Shown one piece after another: positions 32,354-41,083 of a DNA stretch of 64,000 bases. Origin of the DNA: Chryseobacterium culicis (lineage in GTDB: Bacteria; Bacteroidota; Bacteroidia; Flavobacteriales; Weeksellaceae); contig NZ_PCPP01000005.1 of the NCBI RefSeq assembly GCF_002979755.1, forward strand, positions 202,214 to 266,213, written 5' to 3'. How positions within the stretch are numbered: the stretch's first letter is position 1; each line of letters opens with the position of its first letter. The notes beneath the pieces are model-generated. The model did no database searches, was not told the origin of the DNA, and was given only the letters and a program-made list of their open reading frames with translations. Made by a program: the position numbers and the translations under genes.

Positions 32354-32785
32354 TTATTTTACAGCGGTTTTCATTTGAGATTTTGCAATCACTTCACCGT
32401 TCAGTTTGGTAACGATATCCACCAGGGTTACTCCCATAACTTCATTGAGGATTGTTACCTCAGACTTCAGTTGATCTCCTATTTTAGGCAATACTTCAGC
32501 TTCAAAAGATTTGATCGCTCCGATATATCCTGTAGGCGCATCTTTCCCCAGCAGGTAATACTTGTATCCTGTATGCAGAGCAACACTTTGTGCCTGATGC
32601 TCAATCAGTCCGGAAGCCTGAAATAATCCGTCCTGGATGAAGAGATTATCTTCTTGTATTTCAAAACCTGACAAAAGATGGCTTTCAGAATACTCTGACA
32701 GCTCATGTACCATCACAAAAGGAAACCTTTGCGGAATAAGACTTTCTACAAAATCTTTATCGGATGTAGGCAGTTTATTTTCCAT
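32354..32785 (-). CDS. ApeP-like hotdog protein, dehydratase homologue lacking the catalytic His (copy 2)
   Basis: A 143-residue hotdog protein (ATG 32785; the frame runs further upstream inside darB but the ATG gives normal length). It opens with LIPQRFPFVMVHEL, the FabZ N-terminal helix pattern, and has E62 in GLIEHQAQ at the second catalytic position, while the GHFP segment is absent. The start codon shares one base with the darB stop (TAATG), so translation is coupled. Similar in length and layout to the protein at 31903. Likely a dehydratase partner in polyene synthesis. Confidence 0.8.
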   Translation of the reverse strand: MENKLPTSDKDFVESLIPQRFPFVMVHELSEYSESHLLSGFEIQEDNLFIQDGLFQASGLIEHQAQSVALHTGYKYYLLGKDAPTGYIGAIKSFEAEVLPKIGDQLKSEVTILNEVMGVTLVDIVTKLNGEVIAKSQMKTAVK

Positions 32786-33924
32786 TAGCAAACGGTTAAT
32801 AACGCACACGAATAAGCAAATCTTCCACTTTCGGGAACGCAAAGAAGTACTTTTTCTCCTTTTTTCAATGTTCCTGAATTCATTAATTCTTCAAGGGCTA
32901 TAAATATAGATCCTGCTCCGATGTTTCCTACTTCAGAAAGGTTATAGAACCATTTTTCTGCAGGGAAATCCATTCCTTTTTTCGCAAACTCTTCTTTCAG
33001 TCCGTCTTTAAAATATCCTGAAGAAATGTGAGCCAATACGTGGTCAATTTTTTCCGGATCTAAATTATGTTTGTCAAAAGAAGATCTTAAACTTTCGGCT
33101 CCTTTTACAAGGATATATTTATCAAGGATTTTAGTATCCTGTTTGATGGCAAAAATAGATTGCTTCAACCATTCATCAGAAGGGTAGTCTGCCCATGATT
33201 TCAAGCTTCCGTCTTCCAGTTTGTCACATCCGGCATACATACAGGCTTCAATTTCGTGAGCATAAGAATAAAAGTCAATAAATTCTACCTTTAAAGAAAT
33301 GCTGTTTTCTCTTGGTTTGTTTTCCAAAAGGAAAGCTCCTGCTCCGTCAGAAAGCATCCATCTCAGAAACTCTCTTTTGAAAGCAACGATAGGTCTTTCT
33401 TCCAGTAATTTTAAGTTTTCAGCTTCGTGGTTGAATTTATCAGCAGTCATCCATGCAGACATTCTTTCGGAACCTGCACATACAGCATTGTCCTGTACTC
33501 CGGCTTTTACGGAAAGGAATCCATAGTTCAGCGCATTCATTCCTGAGTTGCAAAGACCTGTTGAAGTATTAATTTCAATAGATTTTCCGATGTTCAGTTC
33601 ACCATGTACCATAGAAGCGTGAGAAGGCTGGATCTGGTCTGGTGAAGTAGTTCCTACGGATAATAATTTCATATCTTCCTTTTTGAAATTTTCATCAAAA
33701 AGGCCTTCAATTGCTTTGGCAGTAAGCTGCGCATTAGAGTGGGTAGGGTTTCCTTCTGTGTCTAAAGCGTAGTATCGTGTCGTAATTTTATTATTTCTTA
33801 GGATAAGTGATTTTGCTTTGGATGGCGCATCATTGATAAGCCCAAGATAAGTCTCCATTTCATCATTCGCTACCGGCTCATTGGGTAAGTATTTTGATGC
33901 TTTTGTTATAAATACGTCGTACAT
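32785..33924 (-). CDS. darB: DarB-type ketosynthase (dialkylresorcinol/cyclohexanedione formation)
   Basis: A 379-residue FabH-like (KAS III) enzyme with the triad C125 (STGLCNSG), H299 (LAHISSG) and N334 (GNIGAGS). In dialkylresorcinol pathways DarB joins a beta-ketoacyl and an unsaturated acyl thioester and closes the ring to a cyclohexanedione. The flavodoxin-like darA gene lies one base upstream, the usual dar pairing. It supplies the resorcinol half of flexirubin. The assignment rests on family plus this pairing. Confidence 0.87.
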   Translation of the reverse strand: MYDVFITKASKYLPNEPVANDEMETYLGLINDAPSKAKSLILRNNKITTRYYALDTEGNPTHSNAQLTAKAIEGLFDENFKKEDMKLLSVGTTSPDQIQPSHASMVHGELNIGKSIEINTSTGLCNSGMNALNYGFLSVKAGVQDNAVCAGSERMSAWMTADKFNHEAENLKLLEERPIVAFKREFLRWMLSDGAGAFLLENKPRENSISLKVEFIDFYSYAHEIEACMYAGCDKLEDGSLKSWADYPSDEWLKQSIFAIKQDTKILDKYILVKGAESLRSSFDKHNLDPEKIDHVLAHISSGYFKDGLKEEFAKKGMDFPAEKWFYNLSEVGNIGAGSIFIALEELMNSGTLKKGEKVLLCVPESGRFAYSCALLTVC

Positions 33925-33925
33925 T

Positions 33926-34840
33926 CTATTTTAAATTAATTCCTTGTAAATATCTTTTTTGTTTTTGTCTTTTAAACCAAAATATAGGGGTTGTAAGCAG
34001 GTGTAAAACCAAAACGACAGGTGAGATAATCCATATCGCTGCCATCAAATATACCTTAAAGAATTTTATTAGCAATGGGCGTTTCTCTTTTTTCTTGATG
34101 ATCAGATTAGACCATACTGTAAAAATTTTGTTTCCTACCTTCTCTACACGTACCAGAAACGCACGAATTTCAATGGCTCCATTCTTAACAAGATCCGGCT
34201 GTAAACTGTTAAGGTCATTATTACTAAAATGTCTTTCAATAATCTCGCCATACTTTACGGAACCTGTGATTTCTTCATCGGAAACTCCTGCAGCAGGAAG
34301 CATTCCTGATTTTTCTTTCTGACCTGTTGTGAGCCATCGAAGGATGGTCAATACACTGGTGTAATTGTCATGTCTGTCTACCAATGCAATATTTCCTACC
34401 AGTTTAGCCTGTAAATCTCTTAAGTAAACTTTTAGTTTTTCCTGAGAAAGCATCCACATATTTCTGGTTCCGGAAATGGTTACTACAGGAGTATCTTTAA
34501 GGATGCGTCCCGCATAATCACTCTTTAAGAATGAAATAATAGGAATAGATGGTGTGAGATACCATACCTGATACCCAAAAAGAATAAGGTCGTACTTTTT
34601 GTTCAGAATTTCTTCTGAAGGAGGAAGGATTTCTTTAGGAATCTGTAAATAAGATTCAGGAAAGGTGTTGAAAAATACATCACCTGGCCAGGGAAAAGGG
34701 AAGTCTTCCTTTAGCTGAATGTTGTAATACGTAACGTCATAAGCATCCTTTTTTGCTTCAAAAGGCTGGGCTATGTTTCTCACGATATCTTCGAGTTGTC
34801 CGGTTTGTGAATAATATATGACAAGTATATTTTTCTTCAT
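33926..34840 (-). CDS. darA: DarA, flavodoxin-like dialkylresorcinol enzyme
   Basis: A 304-residue protein with an N-terminal flavodoxin/NADPH:quinone reductase-like fold: the FMN phosphate loop YYSQTGQLE (residues 9-17) and LILFGYQVWYLTPSIP near 85-100. The C-terminal ~70 residues include a hydrophobic segment, suggesting membrane association. Databases often name this family dialkylresorcinol condensing enzyme DarA; experimental work on the pathway assigns DarA the aromatisation of the cyclohexanedione made by DarB. One base separates it from darB. Confidence 0.83.
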   Translation of the reverse strand: MKKNILVIYYSQTGQLEDIVRNIAQPFEAKKDAYDVTYYNIQLKEDFPFPWPGDVFFNTFPESYLQIPKEILPPSEEILNKKYDLILFGYQVWYLTPSIPIISFLKSDYAGRILKDTPVVTISGTRNMWMLSQEKLKVYLRDLQAKLVGNIALVDRHDNYTSVLTILRWLTTGQKEKSGMLPAAGVSDEEITGSVKYGEIIERHFSNNDLNSLQPDLVKNGAIEIRAFLVRVEKVGNKIFTVWSNLIIKKKEKRPLLIKFFKVYLMAAIWIISPVVLVLHLLTTPIFWFKRQKQKRYLQGINLK

Positions 34841-34882
34841 TAGTTTTCTTTAGCGTTTACAAAAATATGTTTTTCATATTTA

Positions 34883-37800
34883 TTATTTAGTTTTAAATAC
34901 TTTTAATGATTCAGAACTAAATTTTAATGCATAATTATCACTTTCAAACGAAGTGTTTTTTGTATTTACAAAAATGATTGTTTCAGGGAGATCCTGAATG
35001 TCATTGAATGTAAAATGATCATGTGAGACAATAAGTACATCAATCTTTTTGTTCACTTCCGAAAGATCTTTTATATACTGTATCTTTCTTCTTTTTACCA
35101 GGTAGCTGTGGGCGGCTATTGCTCTTTTTTCATCATTTTTTATCAGAGAAAAAACTCTTCGGCTTGCCTGGTATAGCGTTAATAAAGCATCTTTCTGTCC
35201 GAAATCATCCGCCATATGAAGAATGTTGGCTTCATGGGAAATATGCTTATTCATTTCGAAATATACTGATTTATTGGTATTGAAATCTTCTTTTACTTCT
35301 TTTACCACTTCACTGTCCTTATACAGGTAGCTCAGGAATAATTTCTTTTTAAAATAATTTTCATCCTCAATCTCTTCTCTCAGTTTTGCAAATTCTTCTC
35401 TGAAGTAGGCATTGATCTTCTTGGTTCTTTCAGAATAGTTTTTACCAAAACTGATGTCATCTTTGCTGATTCTGTTCCCCACTTTTACGGTAATGCTTCC
35501 GTCATAGATTATAAAATCTCCTTTCGGTAATACCTCAGAGTTTCCGTGGATATAGAGTGGAAGAATATCCAGACCGAACTGCTCGGCAAGATAAAATGCT
35601 CCTTTATGGAATCTTTTCACATCATTGGTGTAAGAACGCTCTGCTTCAGGGAAAACAACCAGGGAATATCCTTGTTCAATTTTTTCTTTCAGTTTTTCCA
35701 TTCCATTCTCGATTCCCTGTGAAACAGGATAAAAGCCCAATGCCCGTACCAGTTTTCCAAAAACAGGAGACTGATATACCCAGTCATTCACAAGGTAAAT
35801 GATTTTATGGGTAGCCATTGCTATTGCCAGGGTATCAAGGAAAGACGTATGATTGGCAATAATGACAGCAGGTTTACTGAAATCTTCCCATGTATTTTTA
35901 ATGACCTTCTTTTTTACAAATGGATTGGAATAAAGGACAGAAGTTAAAAATCTGGCTAAAATAAGTTTGATAATATCCAGGGTTTTTCCTTTGGAATTTT
36001 TAACAAAGAAGCTTCCAAATGCTGAAAATATAAGACCTCCGATTCCATAATATAAAAATGAGAAGATTGAAATAAACGAGAGTCTGAAGGTGATTGGAGA
36101 AAGTCCTTTTTTGGCCCGGTTCGTAATGAATAATCTGAACCAGAAAGGATATAATGTAGAGGTAATAATAATCACAGAAAACATTCCTATCAGAGCCACG
36201 AGTGCTAAAGAATGCAGAGCCGGATGCTTGGCAAAAATCAGAGATCCGATAGACAGAATAGTCGTGAAAACGGCAAGAATAATGGATGTTCTGTAAGTTG
36301 GCAATTCATTTTTTCCCGTGGTATGTTCTTTTTGCATAGCCTGTGTCAGGAAAATACTGAAGTCATCCCCAACTCCAAATACAAGAGTACAGACAACGGT
36401 ACTGAAGATATTTAATTCAAGTCCCAGAAAATAAAGAATTCCAGCTGTCACAATACCTGTCAGGACAATTGGGAACATGGTCAGGATTGTTAATTCAAAA
36501 TTTCTGAAGAAAACAATGATTGTTAAAACGATGGCAAGAAGAGAATAATTAATCAAGGTATTGAAATCCCTTTTCAGGAGTCCAAGGAAATTCTCGTTCA
36601 TCTGCTGGCGGTCAATGGCAATGGCATCATGTTTCTTCTCAATATCTTTAATGAAAGTATCCCGTTTGTTTTCGTTCACTTTCACAACATTGGAAACGGT
36701 GTAAAAACCATTTTCGTTGCTCATGAATTCTGAAATCTGAAGTGCTTTCACTTTTTGATAGTCTTTTAGACTTAATGCAGTGTAGTTTTTATGCAAAGCT
36801 TCATTAAAACTGTCAAAAGCAGAACTGTTGAACCCGAATTTATTTCCGTTACTGACCAGCTCGGTAATGGTCTGATTCTTTTTCTGGTTATTCCAGAATT
36901 GGTTCCAGTGGTCAATCTTTTTTTGTTGGTCTTTTTCTGAAAGCACGATACTTCCGATAGAATTATAGCTTAAAATTTTACCTTCTTTCTTCTCTTTTTC
37001 AAGGAAGCTGCTGAGTTCGGAATTTCTGGTTAATGCCTCTTCTTCAGAATTTCCATAAGAAATAGTATAGATTGATTTTGAAGTGATATCGGAAAGTTTC
37101 TGCAGTTTTGCTTCACTGATTTTTAATTCTTTTGGAATATAATTCAGATCACCGATATCTTCATTAAAGCCTACATGTCTGAATCCGAACAGGCAGGCAA
37201 GAATGATAATGGAACATCCTATGATTAAAGGTTTGTTTTTCTCATAAGGATAAGAGCCAATTCTATCGATAAAATTGGTGTTAAGATGTTCTTTTTCTTT
37301 TGGTTTATAAAGTTGAGGAACAATAATTAATGCTGAGATTGAAGAAAGAATAACTGTAATGGCTGCAAAAAGGCCTAAATCTTTCAGTGCTTCAGAGCGT
37401 ACAAAAACCAGGCACAGGAATGAAACGGCGGTCGTTGCACTGCTCAATACAATAGGTTGGGTGATTTCTTTGTAAAGCTCTTCAATATTGTTGTTGTGTT
37501 TGTAATGTGTCAGAATATGCAGGGCATAATCTATCGTAATCCCTATCAGAATAGCGCCTACACTTAATGAAATTGCAGAAATCTTATCTTTGATAAAATA
37601 AAGGATTAAGAGGGCAAGCAATACCGAAAACACCGTGGGCAAAAACACAATGATGGGTGTAAAGATATTTCTGAAGTAATAGATCAGAAGGATTAAAAGT
37701 ACCGTCATGGAAATGACTACCGTGTTCTGTATGTCTTTTTTGATTTGTTTCGCATTGGCCACAGCAATCACCGGAGAGCCGAAATAGCTGATCTCTGTTT

Positions 37801-38533
37801 TTCCTTTGAACTGTTTGTTGATATGGTCTTTGATGGAATTAAGCTGATCTATAAAAGCTTCATTTGCTTTTGTATCATTGCTTTTGTTCCTGGGGTCAAT
37901 GAAAAGTAAGAGGTTTTTACCATCTTTGGTTACAATATAGCTGTCTTCGAGTTTGAAGTCTTTGCTGATATTTAAAGCATTTAATTTTTTGATTCCTAAA
38001 AAAGTAAGTCCCAAAGGATCTTTTTTAATAAACTCTTTGGTGACAAGACTTGTGGGAGAAACCAGTGAGATGTAATTGTTTTCTACCTGTTTCGCAATGC
38101 TGTTTTTCTGAAGTTTCCGGTCAATTTCTTGATAATCATTCTCATTAAGGAATAAAGGAAGGTTCTGGCTGACAAAATCAAAGGTTTCAGAAATCTCATT
38201 ATCATTCACTTTACCCTGAACAGAACCGATATACTTTTGTAAAGGATCAATTTTTTTGAGGAAAGTATCTGCGGTTTCGGAAAGCTGGAAGCTGTCTTCT
38301 CCGGATTTATTCTCTATAATAACAATAATTTTATCCGAAAAATTGAGCTGTTTAAGAACCTTGGCTGTAAGATCTGATTTTTCATTTTTAGGAATAATCT
38401 GATTGATGTCTTCCTCAAAATTAATCTTTGACGCAAAGAATAAGCATAAAACGGCAATTCCCAAAGCTGTCAGTACAGATAGGGTTTTATTTCTGGAAAT
38501 CAGATAATATAAAAATATAAAAAAGCGATGCAT
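34883..38533 (-). CDS. MMPL-family exporter fused to a lysophospholipid acyltransferase and a degenerate methyltransferase-like domain
   Basis: A 1216-residue fusion. Residues 1-830 are an RND/MMPL exporter with two sets of membrane helices separated by periplasmic loops. Residues 870-1060 form a PlsC-type acyltransferase (H895-D900 in NHTSFLD, later FPEAERSYT). The C-terminal ~150 residues align in pattern with a class I SAM methyltransferase, but the glycine-rich motif I is replaced by HMADDFGQ (near residue 1107), so that part is probably inactive. Related trifunctional proteins mark aryl polyene/flexirubin loci and probably export the pigment lipid. First gene of block C, with its own promoter. 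Confidence 0.88.
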   Translation of the reverse strand: MHRFFIFLYYLISRNKTLSVLTALGIAVLCLFFASKINFEEDINQIIPKNEKSDLTAKVLKQLNFSDKIIVIIENKSGEDSFQLSETADTFLKKIDPLQKYIGSVQGKVNDNEISETFDFVSQNLPLFLNENDYQEIDRKLQKNSIAKQVENNYISLVSPTSLVTKEFIKKDPLGLTFLGIKKLNALNISKDFKLEDSYIVTKDGKNLLLFIDPRNKSNDTKANEAFIDQLNSIKDHINKQFKGKTEISYFGSPVIAVANAKQIKKDIQNTVVISMTVLLILLIYYFRNIFTPIIVFLPTVFSVLLALLILYFIKDKISAISLSVGAILIGITIDYALHILTHYKHNNNIEELYKEITQPIVLSSATTAVSFLCLVFVRSEALKDLGLFAAITVILSSISALIIVPQLYKPKEKEHLNTNFIDRIGSYPYEKNKPLIIGCSIIILACLFGFRHVGFNEDIGDLNYIPKELKISEAKLQKLSDITSKSIYTISYGNSEEEALTRNSELSSFLEKEKKEGKILSYNSIGSIVLSEKDQQKKIDHWNQFWNNQKKNQTITELVSNGNKFGFNSSAFDSFNEALHKNYTALSLKDYQKVKALQISEFMSNENGFYTVSNVVKVNENKRDTFIKDIEKKHDAIAIDRQQMNENFLGLLKRDFNTLINYSLLAIVLTIIVFFRNFELTILTMFPIVLTGIVTAGILYFLGLELNIFSTVVCTLVFGVGDDFSIFLTQAMQKEHTTGKNELPTYRTSIILAVFTTILSIGSLIFAKHPALHSLALVALIGMFSVIIITSTLYPFWFRLFITNRAKKGLSPITFRLSFISIFSFLYYGIGGLIFSAFGSFFVKNSKGKTLDIIKLILARFLTSVLYSNPFVKKKVIKNTWEDFSKPAVIIANHTSFLDTLAIAMATHKIIYLVNDWVYQSPVFGKLVRALGFYPVSQGIENGMEKLKEKIEQGYSLVVFPEAERSYTNDVKRFHKGAFYLAEQFGLDILPLYIHGNSEVLPKGDFIIYDGSITVKVGNRISKDDISFGKNYSERTKKINAYFREEFAKLREEIEDENYFKKKLFLSYLYKDSEVVKEVKEDFNTNKSVYFEMNKHISHEANILHMADDFGQKDALLTLYQASRRVFSLIKNDEKRAIAAHSYLVKRRKIQYIKDLSEVNKKIDVLIVSHDHFTFNDIQDLPETIIFVNTKNTSFESDNYALKFSSESLKVFKTK

Positions 38534-38552
38534 TGCATTTAAATCAAGTCTG

Positions 38553-38581
38553 CAAATTTAATTTTTTAAGCATTAGTTCAA
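38553..38581 (-). promoter_or_regulatory. Promoter of the block C operon
   Basis: The minus strand reads TTG (38581-38579), an 18-base spacer, then TAAATTTG (38560-38553). This fits the Bacteroidota consensus well. The ATG of the MMPL gene is at 38533, a leader of about 15 bases. Confidence 0.65.
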
Positions 38582-38646
38582 AATAGTTAGCGATAAGTTT
38601 TGACTGAAAATCAATAAAATATTCTAGGAAGAATGAAAAAATATTC

Positions 38647-38654
38647 TACTTTTG
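38647..38654 (+). promoter_or_regulatory. -7 box before the membrane protein at 38728
   Basis: TACTTTTG matches TAnnTTTG, with the ATG about 74 bases downstream. No TTG is found at the usual distance upstream. Confidence 0.45.
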
Positions 38655-38727
38655 CAAAAGTTCCCTTTTGAAAAAATGTATTTTCAACCACCATTATTAT
38701 TAAAAAAATAAGAATCTGTTTTTAGAT

Positions 38728-39735
38728 ATGTTGAAAAGAAATGATGAAAAAATAAACGGATTTCTATTTGTAATAGTACTTCCGCTTCTGTTGTTTGCCA
38801 TGTCTTATTACGGATTTGAATCTTCCTATACAAGGCTGAAAACATCAGAGACTACTCCTGACTTTTTATTTTCCTCCGTATATGCTTACAGAGTGATTCC
38901 TAATTATCTGAGTGTACAGATGACAGATCTGATGTACAGTCTGATCAACGGACCCCTTTCTTTCTTCAAAGATTTTTTATCAAAAAACGGAACCCCTTTT
39001 TATCATGGGCTTTTCCTGATGAACAGTGTGTTCTTTGTTTTATGTTCTTTGATTTTGAATGCCGTTTTTCAATTGAAGTCAATAGGACTTCTGCTGAATC
39101 TTAATGCGAGAAGGATTATTCATCTCTTATCCGTGTTTTTCATTGTGATCACACAGTATGCACCGACAAATTGTGATACTATTGCACTATTCTGCTATCT
39201 GGCAGGTGTTTTTTTAACCCTGAAATATTTAGATACCAGAAAAAATATTTTCTTTTATATTCTCATTGGTCTTGTCGGGCTTTCTACTTTGGTAAGGGAA
39301 ACAGCCTGCTTGAACATTGCTTTTTTTGCAGCGGTATTTTTTAATATTGATGAATTGAAAAAAGGAAATTATCAGGTAATCTGGAAAATTATACCATTGG
39401 TTATTGCTTTTCTGATTCCTTATCTGGGATTGAGAGCATTACTTGTTCAGGACGAAACTACTTTTGTAGAAGGGTTTTATATTAACAGAAACTTTTCCAG
39501 TCCTTTCAATCTTGCGGGATTGGTCTTTGCATTAATTGTGATTTATTTTATATACAGGCTGTGTACAGAAGAAGAAAACAGGAGTGTTTTTGGAAAGTAT
39601 TTTTTCTTTTCCATTCCTTATCTTCTTATGATTACTTTAGTGGGGCTTTTCTGGGAAGTGAGGCTTTTCCTGCCTTTAATTCTGACCGGAATAATCACAG
39701 TATATCATCAGTTTAAAAAAACACCAGAGATTTAG
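38728..39735 (+). CDS. Polytopic membrane protein of unknown function
   Basis: A 335-residue protein with roughly eight to nine hydrophobic segments across its length and a short cytoplasmic N-terminus. I do not recognise a family with confidence; the general look (aromatic-rich loops, a conserved-looking VRETACLN stretch near residue 190) suits membrane proteins of polysaccharide or glycolipid assembly. It lies one base before the EpsG-like gene, so the two probably work together. It is transcribed away from the pigment cluster and is probably not part of it. Confidence 0.78.
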   Translation: MLKRNDEKINGFLFVIVLPLLLFAMSYYGFESSYTRLKTSETTPDFLFSSVYAYRVIPNYLSVQMTDLMYSLINGPLSFFKDFLSKNGTPFYHGLFLMNSVFFVLCSLILNAVFQLKSIGLLLNLNARRIIHLLSVFFIVITQYAPTNCDTIALFCYLAGVFLTLKYLDTRKNIFFYILIGLVGLSTLVRETACLNIAFFAAVFFNIDELKKGNYQVIWKIIPLVIAFLIPYLGLRALLVQDETTFVEGFYINRNFSSPFNLAGLVFALIVIYFIYRLCTEEENRSVFGKYFFFSIPYLLMITLVGLFWEVRLFLPLILTGIITVYHQFKKTPEI

Positions 39736-39736
39736 C

Positions 39737-40876
39737 ATGAGTTTACTACATCCATATTATTTAATTGCAATTGTCTATATGCTGTTCTTCAGTGTTCAGG
39801 AAGTGTATGGAAAGAAGGTTGATAAAAAGTGGTTCTGGTTCCTTGCTGTTTATTTTATTATTATCGTTGGTCTTAGAGACAGCGTAGGCCCGGATTACGG
39901 AAGTTACAAGGGGATTTATATTTACTCTGATACCAAAAGCTATTACAGTATCTTTATGAAGATGCTCCATATGGAGGGTACGGAAGCCCTGGATGTGGAA
40001 TGGCTGTATACTTTGATTAATAAGGTTCTTCTCAATTTTTTTGATGCTCCTTTTTATATGCTGACGCTGGTTATTGCCATTTTTGCGATGATCTTTAAAG
40101 TAGAATATACAGAAGACAATACTTTTTATCCCTTTACTTTTACGCTGTTTATGTTTATTCCTAACTTCTTTATCGGGGAGAGTGGGCAGATCAGACAAAA
40201 CCTGGGAACTTTTATTGCTTATTTTGCGATACGGTATATTAAAGAGCGGAAATTCTGGCATTATCTATTTTTTATATTTATAGGATCAGGTATCCATAGT
40301 GTTTGTTACTTATTCCTTCCTATGTATTGGCTGGCACGTGTTCCGTTAAACAAGACGATAATGCTGATTATGATTGTAGGCTCTGTCTTTTTATCTCCGT
40401 TTGAAATATATAGGAGTTTTGGGAGTTTCTTAGATGGGATGGCTTCTGATAGTACCTTGGTAGAAGGTTTCAATGGGTATATGGATGAAACTGTACAGCG
40501 ATTGAATGGTGGTGTTGGGATTCCGGAGGTAATGATGGCGATCCTTACTTTCTTCCTTTTTGTTTTTGATTCTAAGATGAAAGAGCTCTACCCTTATTAC
40601 GAATATCATAGAAACTATGCTGTAATTGGGATCTGTCTTTACTTTATTTTTAGAAATAATCCTATTTTCTCGTCGAGACTTGCAGGAGCATTCATCGGAT
40701 TCTCCTATATCATTATTCCTAATGCAATGTATGCTGTTTCCGGAAGGGTTAAAAATATCATTTACGCATTTATCATTTCACTGGTTGTCTTCAATTTTGT
40801 CATCTTCTCCATCTTTAATAATATTAAGGCTGGAAGATTTTCGATAGATCTTTATAGAAATCATATTCTTCCATAG
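39737..40876 (+). CDS. EpsG-family membrane protein (putative polysaccharide polymerase)
   Basis: A 379-residue polytopic protein with about ten membrane segments. The N-terminal pattern, with LRDSVGPDYGSYKGIY near residue 45 and GESGQIRQNLGTFIAYFAIRYI near residue 150, fits the EpsG family (O-antigen/exopolysaccharide polymerase-like). Likely role: polymerising or assembling surface polysaccharide at the inner membrane. It is coupled to the upstream membrane protein (one-base gap), followed by a good terminator, and separate from the Wza/Wzc set 11 kb away. Confidence 0.82.
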   Translation: MSLLHPYYLIAIVYMLFFSVQEVYGKKVDKKWFWFLAVYFIIIVGLRDSVGPDYGSYKGIYIYSDTKSYYSIFMKMLHMEGTEALDVEWLYTLINKVLLNFFDAPFYMLTLVIAIFAMIFKVEYTEDNTFYPFTFTLFMFIPNFFIGESGQIRQNLGTFIAYFAIRYIKERKFWHYLFFIFIGSGIHSVCYLFLPMYWLARVPLNKTIMLIMIVGSVFLSPFEIYRSFGSFLDGMASDSTLVEGFNGYMDETVQRLNGGVGIPEVMMAILTFFLFVFDSKMKELYPYYEYHRNYAVIGICLYFIFRNNPIFSSRLAGAFIGFSYIIIPNAMYAVSGRVKNIIYAFIISLVVFNFVIFSIFNNIKAGRFSIDLYRNHILP

Positions 40877-40900
40877 CATTTTGAACATTAAAATATAAAG

Positions 40901-40923
40901 ACAGCTTCGGGCTGTTTTTTTTT
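40901..40923 (+). terminator. Intrinsic terminator after the EpsG-like gene
   Basis: ACAGC and GCTGT enclose a TTCGG loop, followed by a long T run. The rest of the gap to 41083 shows no gene. Confidence 0.85.
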
Positions 40924-41083
40924 ATGTAAAAAAGATTTTGGGTATTTGTACTGTTTATCATGTTTTGTTTTGTATTATTAATAACATAATTAAAATACTT
41001 TGTTTTTATTTATAAAATAAATCTCTTTTCATTGAAATAGGCGTAAAAATTGCATTCCGCTAATCACACTAAAACCTTAAGGT

